NCBI RefSeq assembly: GCF_021117295.1
Contig: NZ_CP088247.1
Span: 2,061,001 to 2,125,000, forward strand
DNA from: Methylorubrum sp. B1-46
GTDB lineage: Bacteria; Pseudomonadota; Alphaproteobacteria; Rhizobiales; Beijerinckiaceae
Length of the DNA: 64,000 nt
Direction: 5' to 3'
A program made the position numbers and the translations under genes. Numbering within the stretch: the first letter of the stretch is position 1; every line of letters starts with the position of its first letter. The notes below the pieces were generated by a model that was not told the DNA's origin, ran no database searches, and saw only the letters and a list, made by a program, of their open reading frames with translations. Shown in pieces: positions 23,984-32,801 of this stretch.

Positions 23984-25849
23984 TCAGGCGTCGTCGTCCT
24001 CCGCCTCCTCGGACGGTGGCGCAGCAGGGCCGGTGCCGTCCGCCGCGGTCTCGGCGGCCTCGCCCTCCGGTGCCTTGTCGCGGACATCGACGATCTGGGC
24101 GCCGGGGAAGCGCGACAGCACCTCCCGCACGAGCGGGTGCGCGGCCGCGTTCTGGTGGCGGGTCTCCTCGGCGGCCCGCGAATCTTCCGCCAGCGTCGGC
24201 GCACCCTTCTCCTTCGAGAGCGCAACGAGCCAGCGCCGCCCGGTCCAGGCATCGAGTGCCCGGGCGAGGTCGGTCGGAAGGCTCTGGCGCCCGCCGGGGG
24301 CGAGGCGGAACTCGATCCGTCCCTCCTCGAAGCGCACGAGATGCACGTCGCGCTCCAGCGCCACCTTCAGGGCGATGTCTCGGGCGGCCTCGGCCTGGGC
24401 GACAACGTCCTCGAAACGCCCGAGCCGCGGGCCGGCGGGCACCGCCGGGGCCGGGCGCGGTGCCGCTTCGGCGGCGGCGGAGCTGACGGGGACGGAGGCC
24501 AGGGCCGGCCGGGGCGATGGCTGCGGCGCGGGCGGCGCCATCTGCAGCGCCGCCGAGCCGTGGGATGCCATCGCGCCGCCGCCGTCGCGCCCGAGACTCG
24601 GCCGGCCCCCGCCGCCTTCCGAGGCCGCCACATCGGCGCGGAGCTGTCGCAGGGCTTCGTCGGGAGTCGGCAGGTCGGCGGCGTAGGCGAGCCGCACGAT
24701 CGCCATCTCGGCCGCCGCGAGCGGGCGGGGGGCGGCCTGCACTTCGGGCAGCGCCTTGAGCAGGATCTGCCACGCCCGCGACAGCGCCCGCACCGGCAGG
24801 CGCGCGGCGAACTGGGCGCCGCGCACCCGCTCGGCCTCGCTCAAGGTCGGGTCGGATTCGGCCCCCGGCACCAGCTTGAGGCGGGTAACGAGATGGGTGA
24901 AGCCGGCGAGATCCGACAGCACCACCGCCGGATCGGCCCCCGCATCGTACTGGGCACGGATCTCGGCGAAGGCGGCCGGCACGTCGCCGCGCATCGCCGC
25001 TTCGAACAGATCGACGATGCGCGAGCGGTCGGCGAGCCCGAGCATGTCGCGCACGCCCGCCGCCGTCACAGCGCCGGCCCCATGGGCGATGGCCTGATCG
25101 AGTAGCGAGAGCGCGTCGCGCACCGAGCCCTCGGCGGCGCGGGTGACGGCGGCGAGCGCCTCCGCCTCGGCCTCCACGCCTTCGGCGGCGCAGATCTTCT
25201 TCAGGTGGGCGGAGAGCACGTCGGCCTCGACCCGGCGCAGGTCGAAGCGCTGGCAGCGCGACAGGATCGTCACCGGGACCTTGCGGATCTCGGTGGTCGC
25301 GAACACGAACTTGGCATGGGGCGGCGGCTCCTCCAGCGTCTTCAGGAAGGCGTTGAACGCCTTCTCGGAGAGCATGTGGACCTCGTCGACGATGTAGACC
25401 TTGTAGCGGGCCGAGACCGGCGAATAGCGGATGCCGTCGATGATGCCGCGCACGTCATCGATGCCGGTATGCGAGGCGGCGTCCATCTCCAGCACGTCCA
25501 TATGCCGGGATTCCATGATCGCCTGACAGTGCTGGCCGAGTTCCGGCATCGACACGGTGGGGCCGGTATCCGGCTCGCCGGTGCGCAGGTAGTTGAGGCC
25601 GCGGGCGAGGATGCGGGCGGTGGTGGTCTTGCCGACGCCGCGCACGCCCGTGAGCATCCAGGCCTGCGGGATGCGGTTGGCGGAAAACGCGTTGGCCAGC
25701 GTGCGCACCATGGCGCCCTGGCCGATCAGGTCGTCGAAGGTCTGGGGACGATACTTGCGCGCCAGCACCCGGTAGGGCGTCGCGGCCGTGGCGATGGGCA
25801 TGCCGGGCAGGCCCGGCTCGTCGGTGAGCGTGCCGTGCGTCTCGTCCAT
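23984..25849 (-). CDS. dnaX: DNA polymerase III subunit gamma/tau
   Basis: 621 residues. Clamp-loader AAA+ ATPase at ~25-250: YRVLARKYRPQTFDDLIGQ, Walker A GVRGVGKTTTA, DEVHMLSEKAFNAFLKTLEE and the SRC-type LSRCQRFDLRRV. Domain III follows, then a Pro/Ala linker and a C-terminal tau domain. The zinc module usually found after Walker A is missing: only one Cys (HCQAI) remains where four are normal, a state I recall in other Rhizobiales. The gene ends in an acidic tail (EEAEDDDA). The 4.5S RNA gene lies just upstream on the same strand. No frameshift signal for a short gamma form was identified. Confidence 0.95.
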   Translation of the reverse strand: MDETHGTLTDEPGLPGMPIATAATPYRVLARKYRPQTFDDLIGQGAMVRTLANAFSANRIPQAWMLTGVRGVGKTTTARILARGLNYLRTGEPDTGPTVSMPELGQHCQAIMESRHMDVLEMDAASHTGIDDVRGIIDGIRYSPVSARYKVYIVDEVHMLSEKAFNAFLKTLEEPPPHAKFVFATTEIRKVPVTILSRCQRFDLRRVEADVLSAHLKKICAAEGVEAEAEALAAVTRAAEGSVRDALSLLDQAIAHGAGAVTAAGVRDMLGLADRSRIVDLFEAAMRGDVPAAFAEIRAQYDAGADPAVVLSDLAGFTHLVTRLKLVPGAESDPTLSEAERVRGAQFAARLPVRALSRAWQILLKALPEVQAAPRPLAAAEMAIVRLAYAADLPTPDEALRQLRADVAASEGGGGRPSLGRDGGGAMASHGSAALQMAPPAPQPSPRPALASVPVSSAAAEAAPRPAPAVPAGPRLGRFEDVVAQAEAARDIALKVALERDVHLVRFEEGRIEFRLAPGGRQSLPTDLARALDAWTGRRWLVALSKEKGAPTLAEDSRAAEETRHQNAAAHPLVREVLSRFPGAQIVDVRDKAPEGEAAETAADGTGPAAPPSEEAEDDDA

Positions 25850-25910
25850 GCCGCCGTTCGAATTTTCGGAAAGAGGCCGGGCCGTCCGGCGTCAAGCGGA
25901 CGGCGAAGGT

Positions 25911-26004
25911 GGGAGGCTGGACAAAGACCCGCTCGGTCTCGTTAGGGCTGCTTCCTTCCGGACCTGACCCGGTTGGCGAGTGAAACGTCCCTCGCCAACC
26001 TCCC
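25911..26004 (-). ncRNA. ffs: 4.5S signal recognition particle RNA (small bacterial type)
   Basis: On the minus strand the sequence carries the invariant SRP domain-IV hairpin GGTCAGGTCCGGAAGGAAGC, followed by AGCC, at about 25965-25942. The predicted RNA runs from GGGAGGTTGG (5', at 26004) to CCAGCCTCCC (3', at 25911); these ends are complementary and close the molecule, about 94 nt. It lies 61 bp upstream of dnaX on the same strand, a common alphaproteobacterial arrangement. Binds Ffh to target membrane proteins. Confidence 0.95.
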
Positions 26005-26096
26005 GCGCCGTATATGACGGTCCGCGCAGCGGGATGCAAGCGGGTTGCCCCGCCGGATCGGCTTGGCCATGCTTCCCCGATACGAAGGGAGGGACC

Positions 26097-26558
26097 ATGC
26101 GGACGACCACGATCGTTCTCACCGCGCTCGCCGGCCTGACGATGCCCGCCGCGGCGCAGGAGCCGGCCCAGGAAGGGGCTCCCAAAGATTGGCAGGGCCG
26201 CTACCGCTACGAGCACGCCGCAGGGCGGACGGCCGGCGGTACGGGAATCGTCGTGAATTACGACCTCGTGCTGCGGCCCCCGGATGTTCGCAACGGCTGT
26301 GTTCTCACCCGGCGCGGCTTTCAGGCGGACGAGACGATTCGTTGTCTAACCCGCCGCGAGGGGCAGGATCTGACCGTGGCGTTCCACCGTTACGGCGATG
26401 GCGAGACGGTCAACCGATACGGGGTGGCCGTCTACAAGCCGGGCCAGCCACTGTTCACCCTTGCGAAAGCGGGCAAGCTCGTCACCCGCTGGCAGGGACT
26501 GAAGCCGGATGGCGAAGGTGTGGCCGAAAGCGGCGTCTTCTTCGCCAGGGTGCGGTAG
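26097..26558 (+). CDS. Exported protein, DUF5991-like
   Basis: 153 residues from ATG 26097, with AAGGGAGGGA just upstream. Signal peptide 1-20 (ending AAA-Q). Mature domain is a small beta-rich fold: WQGRYRYEHAAGRTAGG, VVNYDLVLRPP, two cysteines (NGCVLTRRG and IRCLTRREG) near the middle, and a C-terminal VFFARVR strand. It looks like the DUF5991 group, by memory only. Divergent from the SRP RNA, convergent with the PepSY gene. Function unknown. Confidence 0.75.
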   Translation: MRTTTIVLTALAGLTMPAAAQEPAQEGAPKDWQGRYRYEHAAGRTAGGTGIVVNYDLVLRPPDVRNGCVLTRRGFQADETIRCLTRREGQDLTVAFHRYGDGETVNRYGVAVYKPGQPLFTLAKAGKLVTRWQGLKPDGEGVAESGVFFARVR

Positions 26559-26591
26559 CTCCGGAGAGGCGGGCGCCCCGGAGCCGCGGCC

Positions 26592-26852
26592 TCACTCGGC
26601 CTTGCGCTTCACGATCTCCATCGTCTTCGGATCGAGCTTGAGATCGAACTGCTTGCCGTTGGCGTCGATGGCGTCGTCCACCTCGATCATGCCGTCGTCG
26701 AGCTCGATCTCCTTCCACTTGGTGAAGCCCTCCTTCTTCAGGATGTCCTCGACCTTGGTCTGCTGCTCGGGTGGCAGCTTCTGGTCGGCGAGCGCTGGGC
26801 CGGCGAGCAGGGCGAGGCCGAGCGCAGCGGCAGCGAGCGGGCGGACGAACAT
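26592..26852 (-). CDS. PepSY-domain exported protein
   Basis: 86 residues. Signal peptide 1-22 (ending ALA-D), then a single PepSY-like repeat: KVEDILKKEGFTKWKEIELDDGMIEV, with DANGKQFDLKLDPKTMEIV as the strand pair. Start ATG 26850-26852, with AAGGAG nine bases upstream. Such small periplasmic PepSY proteins are thought to inhibit proteases or respond to envelope stress; the partner is unknown here. Convergent with 26097-26558. Confidence 0.85.
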   Translation of the reverse strand: MFVRPLAAAALGLALLAGPALADQKLPPEQQTKVEDILKKEGFTKWKEIELDDGMIEVDDAIDANGKQFDLKLDPKTMEIVKRKAE

Positions 26853-27072
26853 GAGAAGACTCCTTCGGCAGATGGGTAACCGGCGAACGATTTTGTTTCG
26901 CCGGTGGTTCCTGCCGCCTTGGCCGTACCGGCGCGGCAGGTGCCTGTGAACAGGCGAGCACCCTGTCGGAGCGACGAACCGAACCTGCCGGTCCGTAACG
27001 CCACGCTCGCAATTGCCAGCGCGCGAAGTGCCGCCTAGGCTGCAACCTCCGCGTTTGGAGCCTCTCGACACC

Positions 27073-28611
27073 ATGGTCACGCGCGTCGCCACCGTCGCCT
27101 TCGAGGGAATCGAGGCGCGCGCCGTCGACGTGCAGGTGCAGATCGCCCCCGGCGCCGTCGCCTTCACCCTCGTCGGCCTGCCCGACAAAGCGGTGGCGGA
27201 ATCGCGCGAGCGGGTGCGCTCGGCGCTGATCGCCTCGGGGCTGGCCCTGCCGGCCAAGCGCATCACCTGCAACCTCGCGCCCGCCGACCTGCCGAAGGAG
27301 GGTTCGCATTACGACCTGCCGATCGCGCTCGCGGTGATGGGTGCCATCGGCGCGCTGCCGGCGGACGCGCTGGGCGGCTACTGCGTGCTCGGCGAACTGG
27401 CGCTCGACGGCTCGATCACCGCAGTGGCCGGCGTGCTGCCTGCGGCGATGGCGGCCAATGGCCGGGGGCTTGGCCTGATCTGCCCGGCGGCGACCGGCCC
27501 GGAGGCGGCTTGGGCCGCGGGCGACATGGACGTGCTGGCGCCGCGCTCGCTGATCCAGCTCGCCAACCACTTCAAGGGCAGCCAAGTGATGGCCCGGCCT
27601 CAGCCCGCGGTGGCAGCAATCGCCGGTCCGATGCCGGATCTGCGCGACATCAAGGGGCAGGAGGGTGCCAAGCGGGCGCTCGAGATCGCCGCCGCCGGCG
27701 GCCACAACCTGCTGATGAACGGCCCGCCCGGAGCCGGCAAGTCGATGCTCGCCGCGCGTCTCCCCTCGATCCTGCCGCCGCTCGGGCCCCGCGAACTGCT
27801 CGAAGTCTCGATGATCCAGTCGGTCGCGGGTGAGCTGAAGGGCGGCGCACTCTCGAACCGGCGCCCCTTCCGCCAGCCGCACCATTCCGCCTCCATGGCC
27901 GCGCTGGTCGGCGGCGGCCTCAATGCCCGTCCGGGCGAGGCCTCGCTCGCCCATGGCGGCGTGCTGTTCCTCGACGAATTGCCCGAGTTCACGCCCCAGG
28001 TGCTCGATTCCCTGCGCCAGCCGATGGAGACGGGTGAGATCATGATCGCGCGGGCCAACCACCGCGTGACCTACCCGGCCCGTTTCCAACTCGTGGCGGC
28101 GATGAACCCCTGCCGCTGCGGCCTAGCCCTGGAGCCGGGCTACGCCTGCCGCCGGGGGCCGAACGAGCGCTGCGTGGCGCAGTACGGCGCGCGGATCTCC
28201 GGGCCGCTGCTCGACCGGATCGATCTGCGCATCGAGGTCGCGGCCGTGACCGCCGCCGACCTGATCCTGCCGCCGCCCGTGGAGGGATCGGCCGAGGCCG
28301 CCGCGCGGGTCGCCGCCGCCCGCGCGCTCCAAAGCACGCGATACGCTGCCCTCGGCCTGCCCGCGGCGACGACCAACGCGACCTGCCCGGCGACCGTGAT
28401 CGAGACCGCCGCCACGCCCGATGCCGAGGGGGCGGCGCTGATCCGCCACGCGGCCGAGACCATGCGGCTCTCCGCCCGCGGCTTCCACCGCACGCTGCGC
28501 GTCGCCCGCACGCTGGCCGACCTCGACGGCGAGGCCCAGGTGCGGCGGCTGCATCTGGCCGAGGCGCTGTCCTACCGGGCGCGGGGCGAGCGGCCGGCAG
28601 CCGCGGCCTGA
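27073..28611 (+). CDS. comM: YifB/ComM-type Mg-chelatase-like AAA+ ATPase
   Basis: 512 residues, the normal family size. N-terminal Lon-like S5 domain (ATVAFEGIEARAVDVQVQI, LPKEGSHYDLPIALAVMGA), AAA+ module with Walker A NGPPGAGKSMLAARL and Walker B GGVLFLDELPEF, a Cys-containing insertion PCRCG...CRRGPNERC, and a C-terminal lid (LSARGFHRTLRVARTLADLDG). ComM is a helicase-like factor that promotes branch migration during natural transformation. Start ATG 27073 chosen because it opens the conserved domain; an upstream in-frame start adds unconserved residues. Confidence 0.93.
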   Translation: MVTRVATVAFEGIEARAVDVQVQIAPGAVAFTLVGLPDKAVAESRERVRSALIASGLALPAKRITCNLAPADLPKEGSHYDLPIALAVMGAIGALPADALGGYCVLGELALDGSITAVAGVLPAAMAANGRGLGLICPAATGPEAAWAAGDMDVLAPRSLIQLANHFKGSQVMARPQPAVAAIAGPMPDLRDIKGQEGAKRALEIAAAGGHNLLMNGPPGAGKSMLAARLPSILPPLGPRELLEVSMIQSVAGELKGGALSNRRPFRQPHHSASMAALVGGGLNARPGEASLAHGGVLFLDELPEFTPQVLDSLRQPMETGEIMIARANHRVTYPARFQLVAAMNPCRCGLALEPGYACRRGPNERCVAQYGARISGPLLDRIDLRIEVAAVTAADLILPPPVEGSAEAAARVAAARALQSTRYAALGLPAATTNATCPATVIETAATPDAEGAALIRHAAETMRLSARGFHRTLRVARTLADLDGEAQVRRLHLAEALSYRARGERPAAAA

Positions 28612-28726
28612 TCGGTCCCGCGCACAACTGCCCATTGCCACGCCTCGTCGCCGGGCACATAGTCGCCGACAATCCAACAGGGGCGGCCGGCTCGCCGGAA
28701 CAGACCCCGCGCGAGGGAGCGGGCGG

Positions 28727-29923
28727 GTGGCGCACGGCACGCAGATGCGCGGGCATCTGTGCGGAATCCAGACGGCCTGGACGGAGGCGGGCGACGCCGC
28801 GGGCGCGGTCGCAGCCGTGGCGGAGGTCCTCGACCGGGCGGCGATCGGCCACCTCATCGTGTTCTTCTCGCCGGCCTACGACGCGGACGCCCTCGCTGGG
28901 GCGCTCGCCGCGCAGCTTCCCGGTATCGGGATCACCGGCTGCTCCACCTCCGGCGGGATCAGCCCGGCGGGCTCGATCGATCGCGGCCTCGTTGCCATCG
29001 CCTTTCCGCGGCAGGGCTTCCGCATCGTCTCGGGCCTCCTCACCGACATCGCCCGGCTCGATGTCGAGGGGGCGGCCACGACCGTGCGGGCCCTGCGCCG
29101 CACCCTCGACGGCGGACGGCCGGACGGCGGCAGCGGCCACCGCTTCGCCCTGTCCCTGATCGACTCGTTCGCCAATGCCGAGGAGACCGTGGTCTCGGCC
29201 GTCGCCTGGGCGCTCGACGGCATCCCGCTGATCGGCGGCTCGGCCGGCGACGACCTCGCCTTCCGCAGCACGGTGCTGATCCACGAGGGCCAAGTGTGCC
29301 GCGAGGCGGCGGTGATCCTGCTGGTCGAGACCGATTTCCCGATCCGCATCTTCAAGAGCGACAATTTCGAGCCGACCAACCGCAAGTTCGTCGTCACCGC
29401 CGCCCGCGAGGACGAGCGGCGCGTCACCGAGCTCAATGCCGAGCCGGCGGCGCGCGAATACGCCATGGCGGTCGGGCTCGACCCGGAAAACCTCTCGGCG
29501 ATGTCCTTTGCCGCCTATCCGCTCGCGGTGAAGATCGGCGGCGAGTATTACTGCCGCTCGATCAGCCGGGTGGAGCCGGACGGCTCGATGACCTTCTTCT
29601 GCGCCATCGGCGAGGGCGTGGTGCTGACGTTGGCTCAGCCCCGCGACATCGTCGAGGCGACGCGGGCCGAACTCGAAAGCCTCGACGCATCGCTCGGCGG
29701 GCTCGATCTCGTGATCGGCTTCGACTGCGTGTTCCGCCGGCTCGATGCCGAGAGCCGGCAGGTGCGCCACCGCATCGCCGACCTGTACCGGCGCTACGGC
29801 GTCGTCGGCTTCGAGACCTACGGCGAGCAGTACCGCTCGATGCACCTGAATCAGACGTTTACCGGCATCGCCATCGGCCGGGCCGAGGGTGCGGTGGGCC
29901 GGCCGGTGAAGCGTGGGACGTGA
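28727..29923 (+). CDS. FIST-domain sensor protein
   Basis: 398 residues, GTG start with GGGAGC nearby. FIST_N (~30-230: GHLIVFFSPAYDADALAGAL, GITGCSTSGGISPAG, IPLIGGSAGDDLAF) and FIST_C (~250-385: GVVLTLAQPRDIVEATRA, VIGFDCVFRRLDAE, GFETYGEQY). FIST proteins are cytoplasmic ligand sensors, some of which bind small molecules or pair with nitric-oxide signalling. The kinase gene downstream begins inside the next 11 bases, so the two are an operon and probably a sensor-kinase pair. Ligand unknown. Confidence 0.9.
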   Translation: MAHGTQMRGHLCGIQTAWTEAGDAAGAVAAVAEVLDRAAIGHLIVFFSPAYDADALAGALAAQLPGIGITGCSTSGGISPAGSIDRGLVAIAFPRQGFRIVSGLLTDIARLDVEGAATTVRALRRTLDGGRPDGGSGHRFALSLIDSFANAEETVVSAVAWALDGIPLIGGSAGDDLAFRSTVLIHEGQVCREAAVILLVETDFPIRIFKSDNFEPTNRKFVVTAAREDERRVTELNAEPAAREYAMAVGLDPENLSAMSFAAYPLAVKIGGEYYCRSISRVEPDGSMTFFCAIGEGVVLTLAQPRDIVEATRAELESLDASLGGLDLVIGFDCVFRRLDAESRQVRHRIADLYRRYGVVGFETYGEQYRSMHLNQTFTGIAIGRAEGAVGRPVKRGT

Positions 29924-29933
29924 AGAGCGCGCG

Positions 29934-31298
29934 ATGAACCGCCCGACCCTCTGGGAGGAGCCGCCGCCCGAGCCGCAGACCGTCGAGGCTCTGACGCGCC
30001 GCGTGGCCAAGCTCGAGCGCATCAACGCGGCTCTGATGACCCATGTCGAGCGCACCATGGATCAGCAGGGCGGCGCCTACTCGCTGTTCCAGAACGCGAT
30101 CATGCTGGAGGGCCGCGTCCGCGCCCGCACGGAGGAACTCACCGCGCTGATGCGCAGCCTTGAGCGCTCGAACGCGGCATTGCAGGCGGCCAAGGAAGAG
30201 GCCGAGACCGCCAACCGCTCGAAGACGCGCTTCCTGGCCGCCGCCAGCCACGACCTGCTCCAGCCCCTCAACGCCGCCCGCCTCTCGCTCTCGGCGCTGA
30301 CCGACCTCGCGCCGGGGCCGGAGGCGAAGGCGGTCGCCCGGCAGGTCGAGCGCGGGTTGGAGACGATCGAGGATCTGATCAAGGCGCTCATCGACATCTC
30401 GAAGCTCGATGCCGGCATCGTGCGCCCGGTGGTCAAGCCCGTACGGCTCGCCGATCTCGTCGCCGGGATCGAGGCGAGCTTCCGGCCGTTCGCCGAGCGC
30501 AAGGAGCTGCGCCTCGTCACCCGCTGCACCGACCTCGTGGTGGAGACCGACGGGATCCTGCTCCAGCGCATCCTGCAGAACCTCGTCTCCAACGCGATCC
30601 GCTACACCGAGAGCGGCGGCGTGCTGATCGCGGCGCGGCGGCGCGAAAAACGCTGCCGCATCGACGTGGTCGATACCGGCTGCGGCATTCCCGAGAGCGA
30701 GCGGACCCTGGTCTTCGAGGAGTTCTTCCGCGGCGCCCGTGAGGGGGATGACGGCGGGATCGGCCTCGGGCTCGGCCTGTCGATCGTGCAGCGCATGGCC
30801 TCGACGCTGGATCACACCGTCGAACTGCATTCCCGCGCCGGCCACGGCACGCGCCTCAGCCTGACCCTGCCTCTGGCCACGCAGCGCCCGGAGGCGCGGG
30901 TGCCCCTCGCGCCGCTGGCGACCGCCCTGACCGGTGCGCGGGTGCTGGCGATCGAGAACGACGCCTCGACGGCCGAGGCGCTGCAGCGGCTCCTGCGCAG
31001 TTGGGATGCCGAGGTGCAGGTGTTTCGCGATCTCGCCGGCGTCGTCGCGGCGCTCGGCGCCGGGCTGGCGCGGCCGGACGTGATGGTGATCGACTACCAC
31101 CTCGACAACGGCGCCTGCGGCCTCGACGTGGTCGATTACCTGCGGCGCAACCGGGGCTGGGTGACGCCGGTGATCCTCACCACCGCCGACCATGGCGCCG
31201 ACATCGCCGCCCGCGCCCAGGCCACGGGGGCGGAACTCGTCCACAAGCCGATCAAGCCGGCGCAGCTTCGCTCACTGTTGGCCTACATGCTGGCGTGA
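29934..31298 (+). CDS. Hybrid histidine kinase with C-terminal receiver, FIST-linked
   Basis: 454 residues, soluble. N-terminal coiled coil ~15-95, HisKA with His106 in AAASHDLLQPLNAAR, HATPase (NLVSNAIRYTESGG; DTGCGIPESER; GIGLGLGLSIVQRM), then a receiver domain with phospho-acceptor Asp387 in VMVIDYHLDNG and Lys in VHKPIKPAQ. The HDLLQPLNAA H-box is that of NahK-like kinases that feed phosphorelays or NO signalling. Start ATG 29934 preferred over GTG 29913, which would overlap the FIST stop. No output regulator is next to it; the next gene is convergent. Confidence 0.9.
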   Translation: MNRPTLWEEPPPEPQTVEALTRRVAKLERINAALMTHVERTMDQQGGAYSLFQNAIMLEGRVRARTEELTALMRSLERSNAALQAAKEEAETANRSKTRFLAAASHDLLQPLNAARLSLSALTDLAPGPEAKAVARQVERGLETIEDLIKALIDISKLDAGIVRPVVKPVRLADLVAGIEASFRPFAERKELRLVTRCTDLVVETDGILLQRILQNLVSNAIRYTESGGVLIAARRREKRCRIDVVDTGCGIPESERTLVFEEFFRGAREGDDGGIGLGLGLSIVQRMASTLDHTVELHSRAGHGTRLSLTLPLATQRPEARVPLAPLATALTGARVLAIENDASTAEALQRLLRSWDAEVQVFRDLAGVVAALGAGLARPDVMVIDYHLDNGACGLDVVDYLRRNRGWVTPVILTTADHGADIAARAQATGAELVHKPIKPAQLRSLLAYMLA

Positions 31299-31310
31299 GC
31301 GTGGAGCGGA

Positions 31311-31634
31311 TCAGAGCGCGCTGAAGCGCCGCTCGCCTATGAGCCGGTCGCGGGCGCGGGCGACGAGGGCGGGGCGGATACGGGCGACATCCTCGCCATC
31401 GAGGAGCGGCGAGCCGGCGAGCGCGCCGAGATAGGCTTCCTCCCGATCCCGGCAGGTGGTGACCGCCTTCGTCGCGGCAAAGCTCCGGCTCATGGTGCGG
31501 ACCTGCTCCAAAAAGGCCTCGTCGAGACAGGTCTGCCACGCGGCGTGGCGCGCGCCTTCCGGGCTCTCAGCCCGCGCAGGGGCCACGGCGAGAAGGGCGA
31601 AGACGGGAAGGCTGGCGAGGAGGACGCGACGCAT
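31311..31634 (-). CDS. Small exported protein, unknown family
   Basis: 107 residues. Signal peptide 1-22 (ending ARA-E). The mature part is helical and contains two cysteines, WQTCLDEAF and VTTCRDREE, about 25 residues apart, suggesting a helical hairpin closed by a disulfide. No family recognised. Ends 12 bp from the convergent kinase stop. Start ATG 31632-31634; the ribosome site is not strong. Confidence 0.7.
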   Translation of the reverse strand: MRRVLLASLPVFALLAVAPARAESPEGARHAAWQTCLDEAFLEQVRTMSRSFAATKAVTTCRDREEAYLGALAGSPLLDGEDVARIRPALVARARDRLIGERRFSAL

Positions 31635-31798
31635 GGGACGAGAGGACCCTGGGACGGCGAACCTGAGGCACGGACGGAGTTTTCCGGGGCGGGGCTCGCT
31701 CGCGGAAACCTCTCGTCAACCTTGGTCGCTAGCCCGTTAAAGTCCCCTAACGCACGAGATGCGGGTCCGGTCCCGATTTGGGACCGGCAAAGTGCGCC

Positions 31799-32473
31799 TC
31801 AGCGGTTGGCCGCCGTCAGCGGGGAGGCGTCACGGCCGAGCGCCATCCAGCCCACGGCCTCCTGGCTCTCGCGCTTGACGAAGGTGTAGCCGGTCTGGGT
31901 CCAGGGCAGCACCGCGTTGGTTTTGTTGTCGAGGATCAGGTCGCCGCGGTTGGTGATGAGCGTGAGCACCGCGTGGCCCTCGCCCTTCTCGTCGATTACC
32001 ACGGTCATCCGCATCGCCCGGCGCGGCAAGCCGGCCTCGACCAGCAGGCGGCGCTTGAGGAGCTGGAAGTCCTCGCAGTCGCCGCGGCCGTCCTCGGCGA
32101 GGTCCCAGCGGTCGGCGGAGCGCCAATGCTCCTGATCGGTCACCGCCTCGACTGCCCGGTTGATCCGGCGGTTGACCGCATTGATCGTCTGCCACAGCGC
32201 CGACGTCAGGACGATGGTGGCCGGCTCGGTGCGATCGACCGCGCACTCGGCGGCATAGCGCTCGCAGAACTCGGCCCAGGCGGCGATCGGCCGGGCCGGG
32301 CCGGTCGTCACCGCCGACAGGCTCATCGCGGGGAGCGCGGCCGTCGGTTGCGCGGCGGCCTGCGGCGCAGGGGCGGTGAGGAGGGCCCCGGCCAGGGCGA
32401 GACCCGCGACCCGGCCAGTCGCGAAGGAGCGGGCGGGCCGGACGACACAGAGCTTGGAGAACGCGATACGCAT
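31799..32473 (-). CDS. Bacterial transglutaminase-like cysteine peptidase (BTLCP, Peptidase_C93)
   Basis: 224 residues. Signal peptide 1-41 region (long n-region, hydrophobic GLALAGALLT, cleavage ~AQA). Catalytic triad readable: Cys133 in GRGDCEDF, His167 in GEGHAVLTL and Asp182 in DLILDNKT. LapG, a periplasmic adhesin protease, belongs to this family, but no LapD or adhesin gene is adjacent. Two CtrA-like boxes lie 17-86 bases upstream of its start (32490-32559). Substrate unknown. Confidence 0.88.
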   Translation of the reverse strand: MRIAFSKLCVVRPARSFATGRVAGLALAGALLTAPAPQAAAQPTAALPAMSLSAVTTGPARPIAAWAEFCERYAAECAVDRTEPATIVLTSALWQTINAVNRRINRAVEAVTDQEHWRSADRWDLAEDGRGDCEDFQLLKRRLLVEAGLPRRAMRMTVVIDEKGEGHAVLTLITNRGDLILDNKTNAVLPWTQTGYTFVKRESQEAVGWMALGRDASPLTAANR

Positions 32474-32489
32474 GGCCCTGACCGAGCAG

Positions 32490-32559
32490 TTAAGCTTCCG
32501 TTAATGAAGCTCTCACAGCCGACCGCCGGCCGCAATCGCCGGGTTAAAAATCGGTTAAC
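32490..32559. promoter_or_regulatory. Two CtrA-like boxes (TTAA-N7-TTAAC)
   Basis: TTAA-GCTTCCG-TTAAT at 32490-32505 (one mismatch from consensus) and TTAA-AAATCGG-TTAAC at 32544-32559 (perfect match to the Caulobacter CtrA consensus). They lie in the divergent region between the BTLCP gene (start 32473) and the thioesterase gene (start 32802), close to the former. Binding is inferred from consensus only. Confidence 0.5.
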
Positions 32560-32621
32560 GCGATCCGTCGCATTTGAGCGACCTGCACCGGAGCGTCCGA
32601 CCCGGCTGCGCGGCCCGCTCG

Positions 32622-32698
32622 GTGTCTCTCACAAAACTCCCGCCGCGCTGTTCTCGTCAGAGCGAGAACGGCCGGTGACCGGGAGTTTGGTGAGGTAC
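32622..32698 (+). repeat. 77-bp palindromic dispersed repeat, copy 2
   Basis: Begins GTGTCTCTCACAAAACTCCC, ends GGGAGTTTGGTGAGGTAC; arms CTCACAAAACTCCCG / CGGGAGTTTGGTGAG. Core contains TCAGAGCGAGAACGGCCGG. Sits in the 328-bp divergent gap between the BTLCP and thioesterase genes. Opposite orientation to copy 1. Confidence 0.87.
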
Positions 32699-32801
32699 TC
32701 GAAGGGAAACAGGTCTGCCGCACCGTCACCGGACGCGGTGGCCCGGTCGGCACGGCACCTGCTAGGCTCGGATCTTATCCTTTGATCCGCAAAGCCTTCC
32801 G

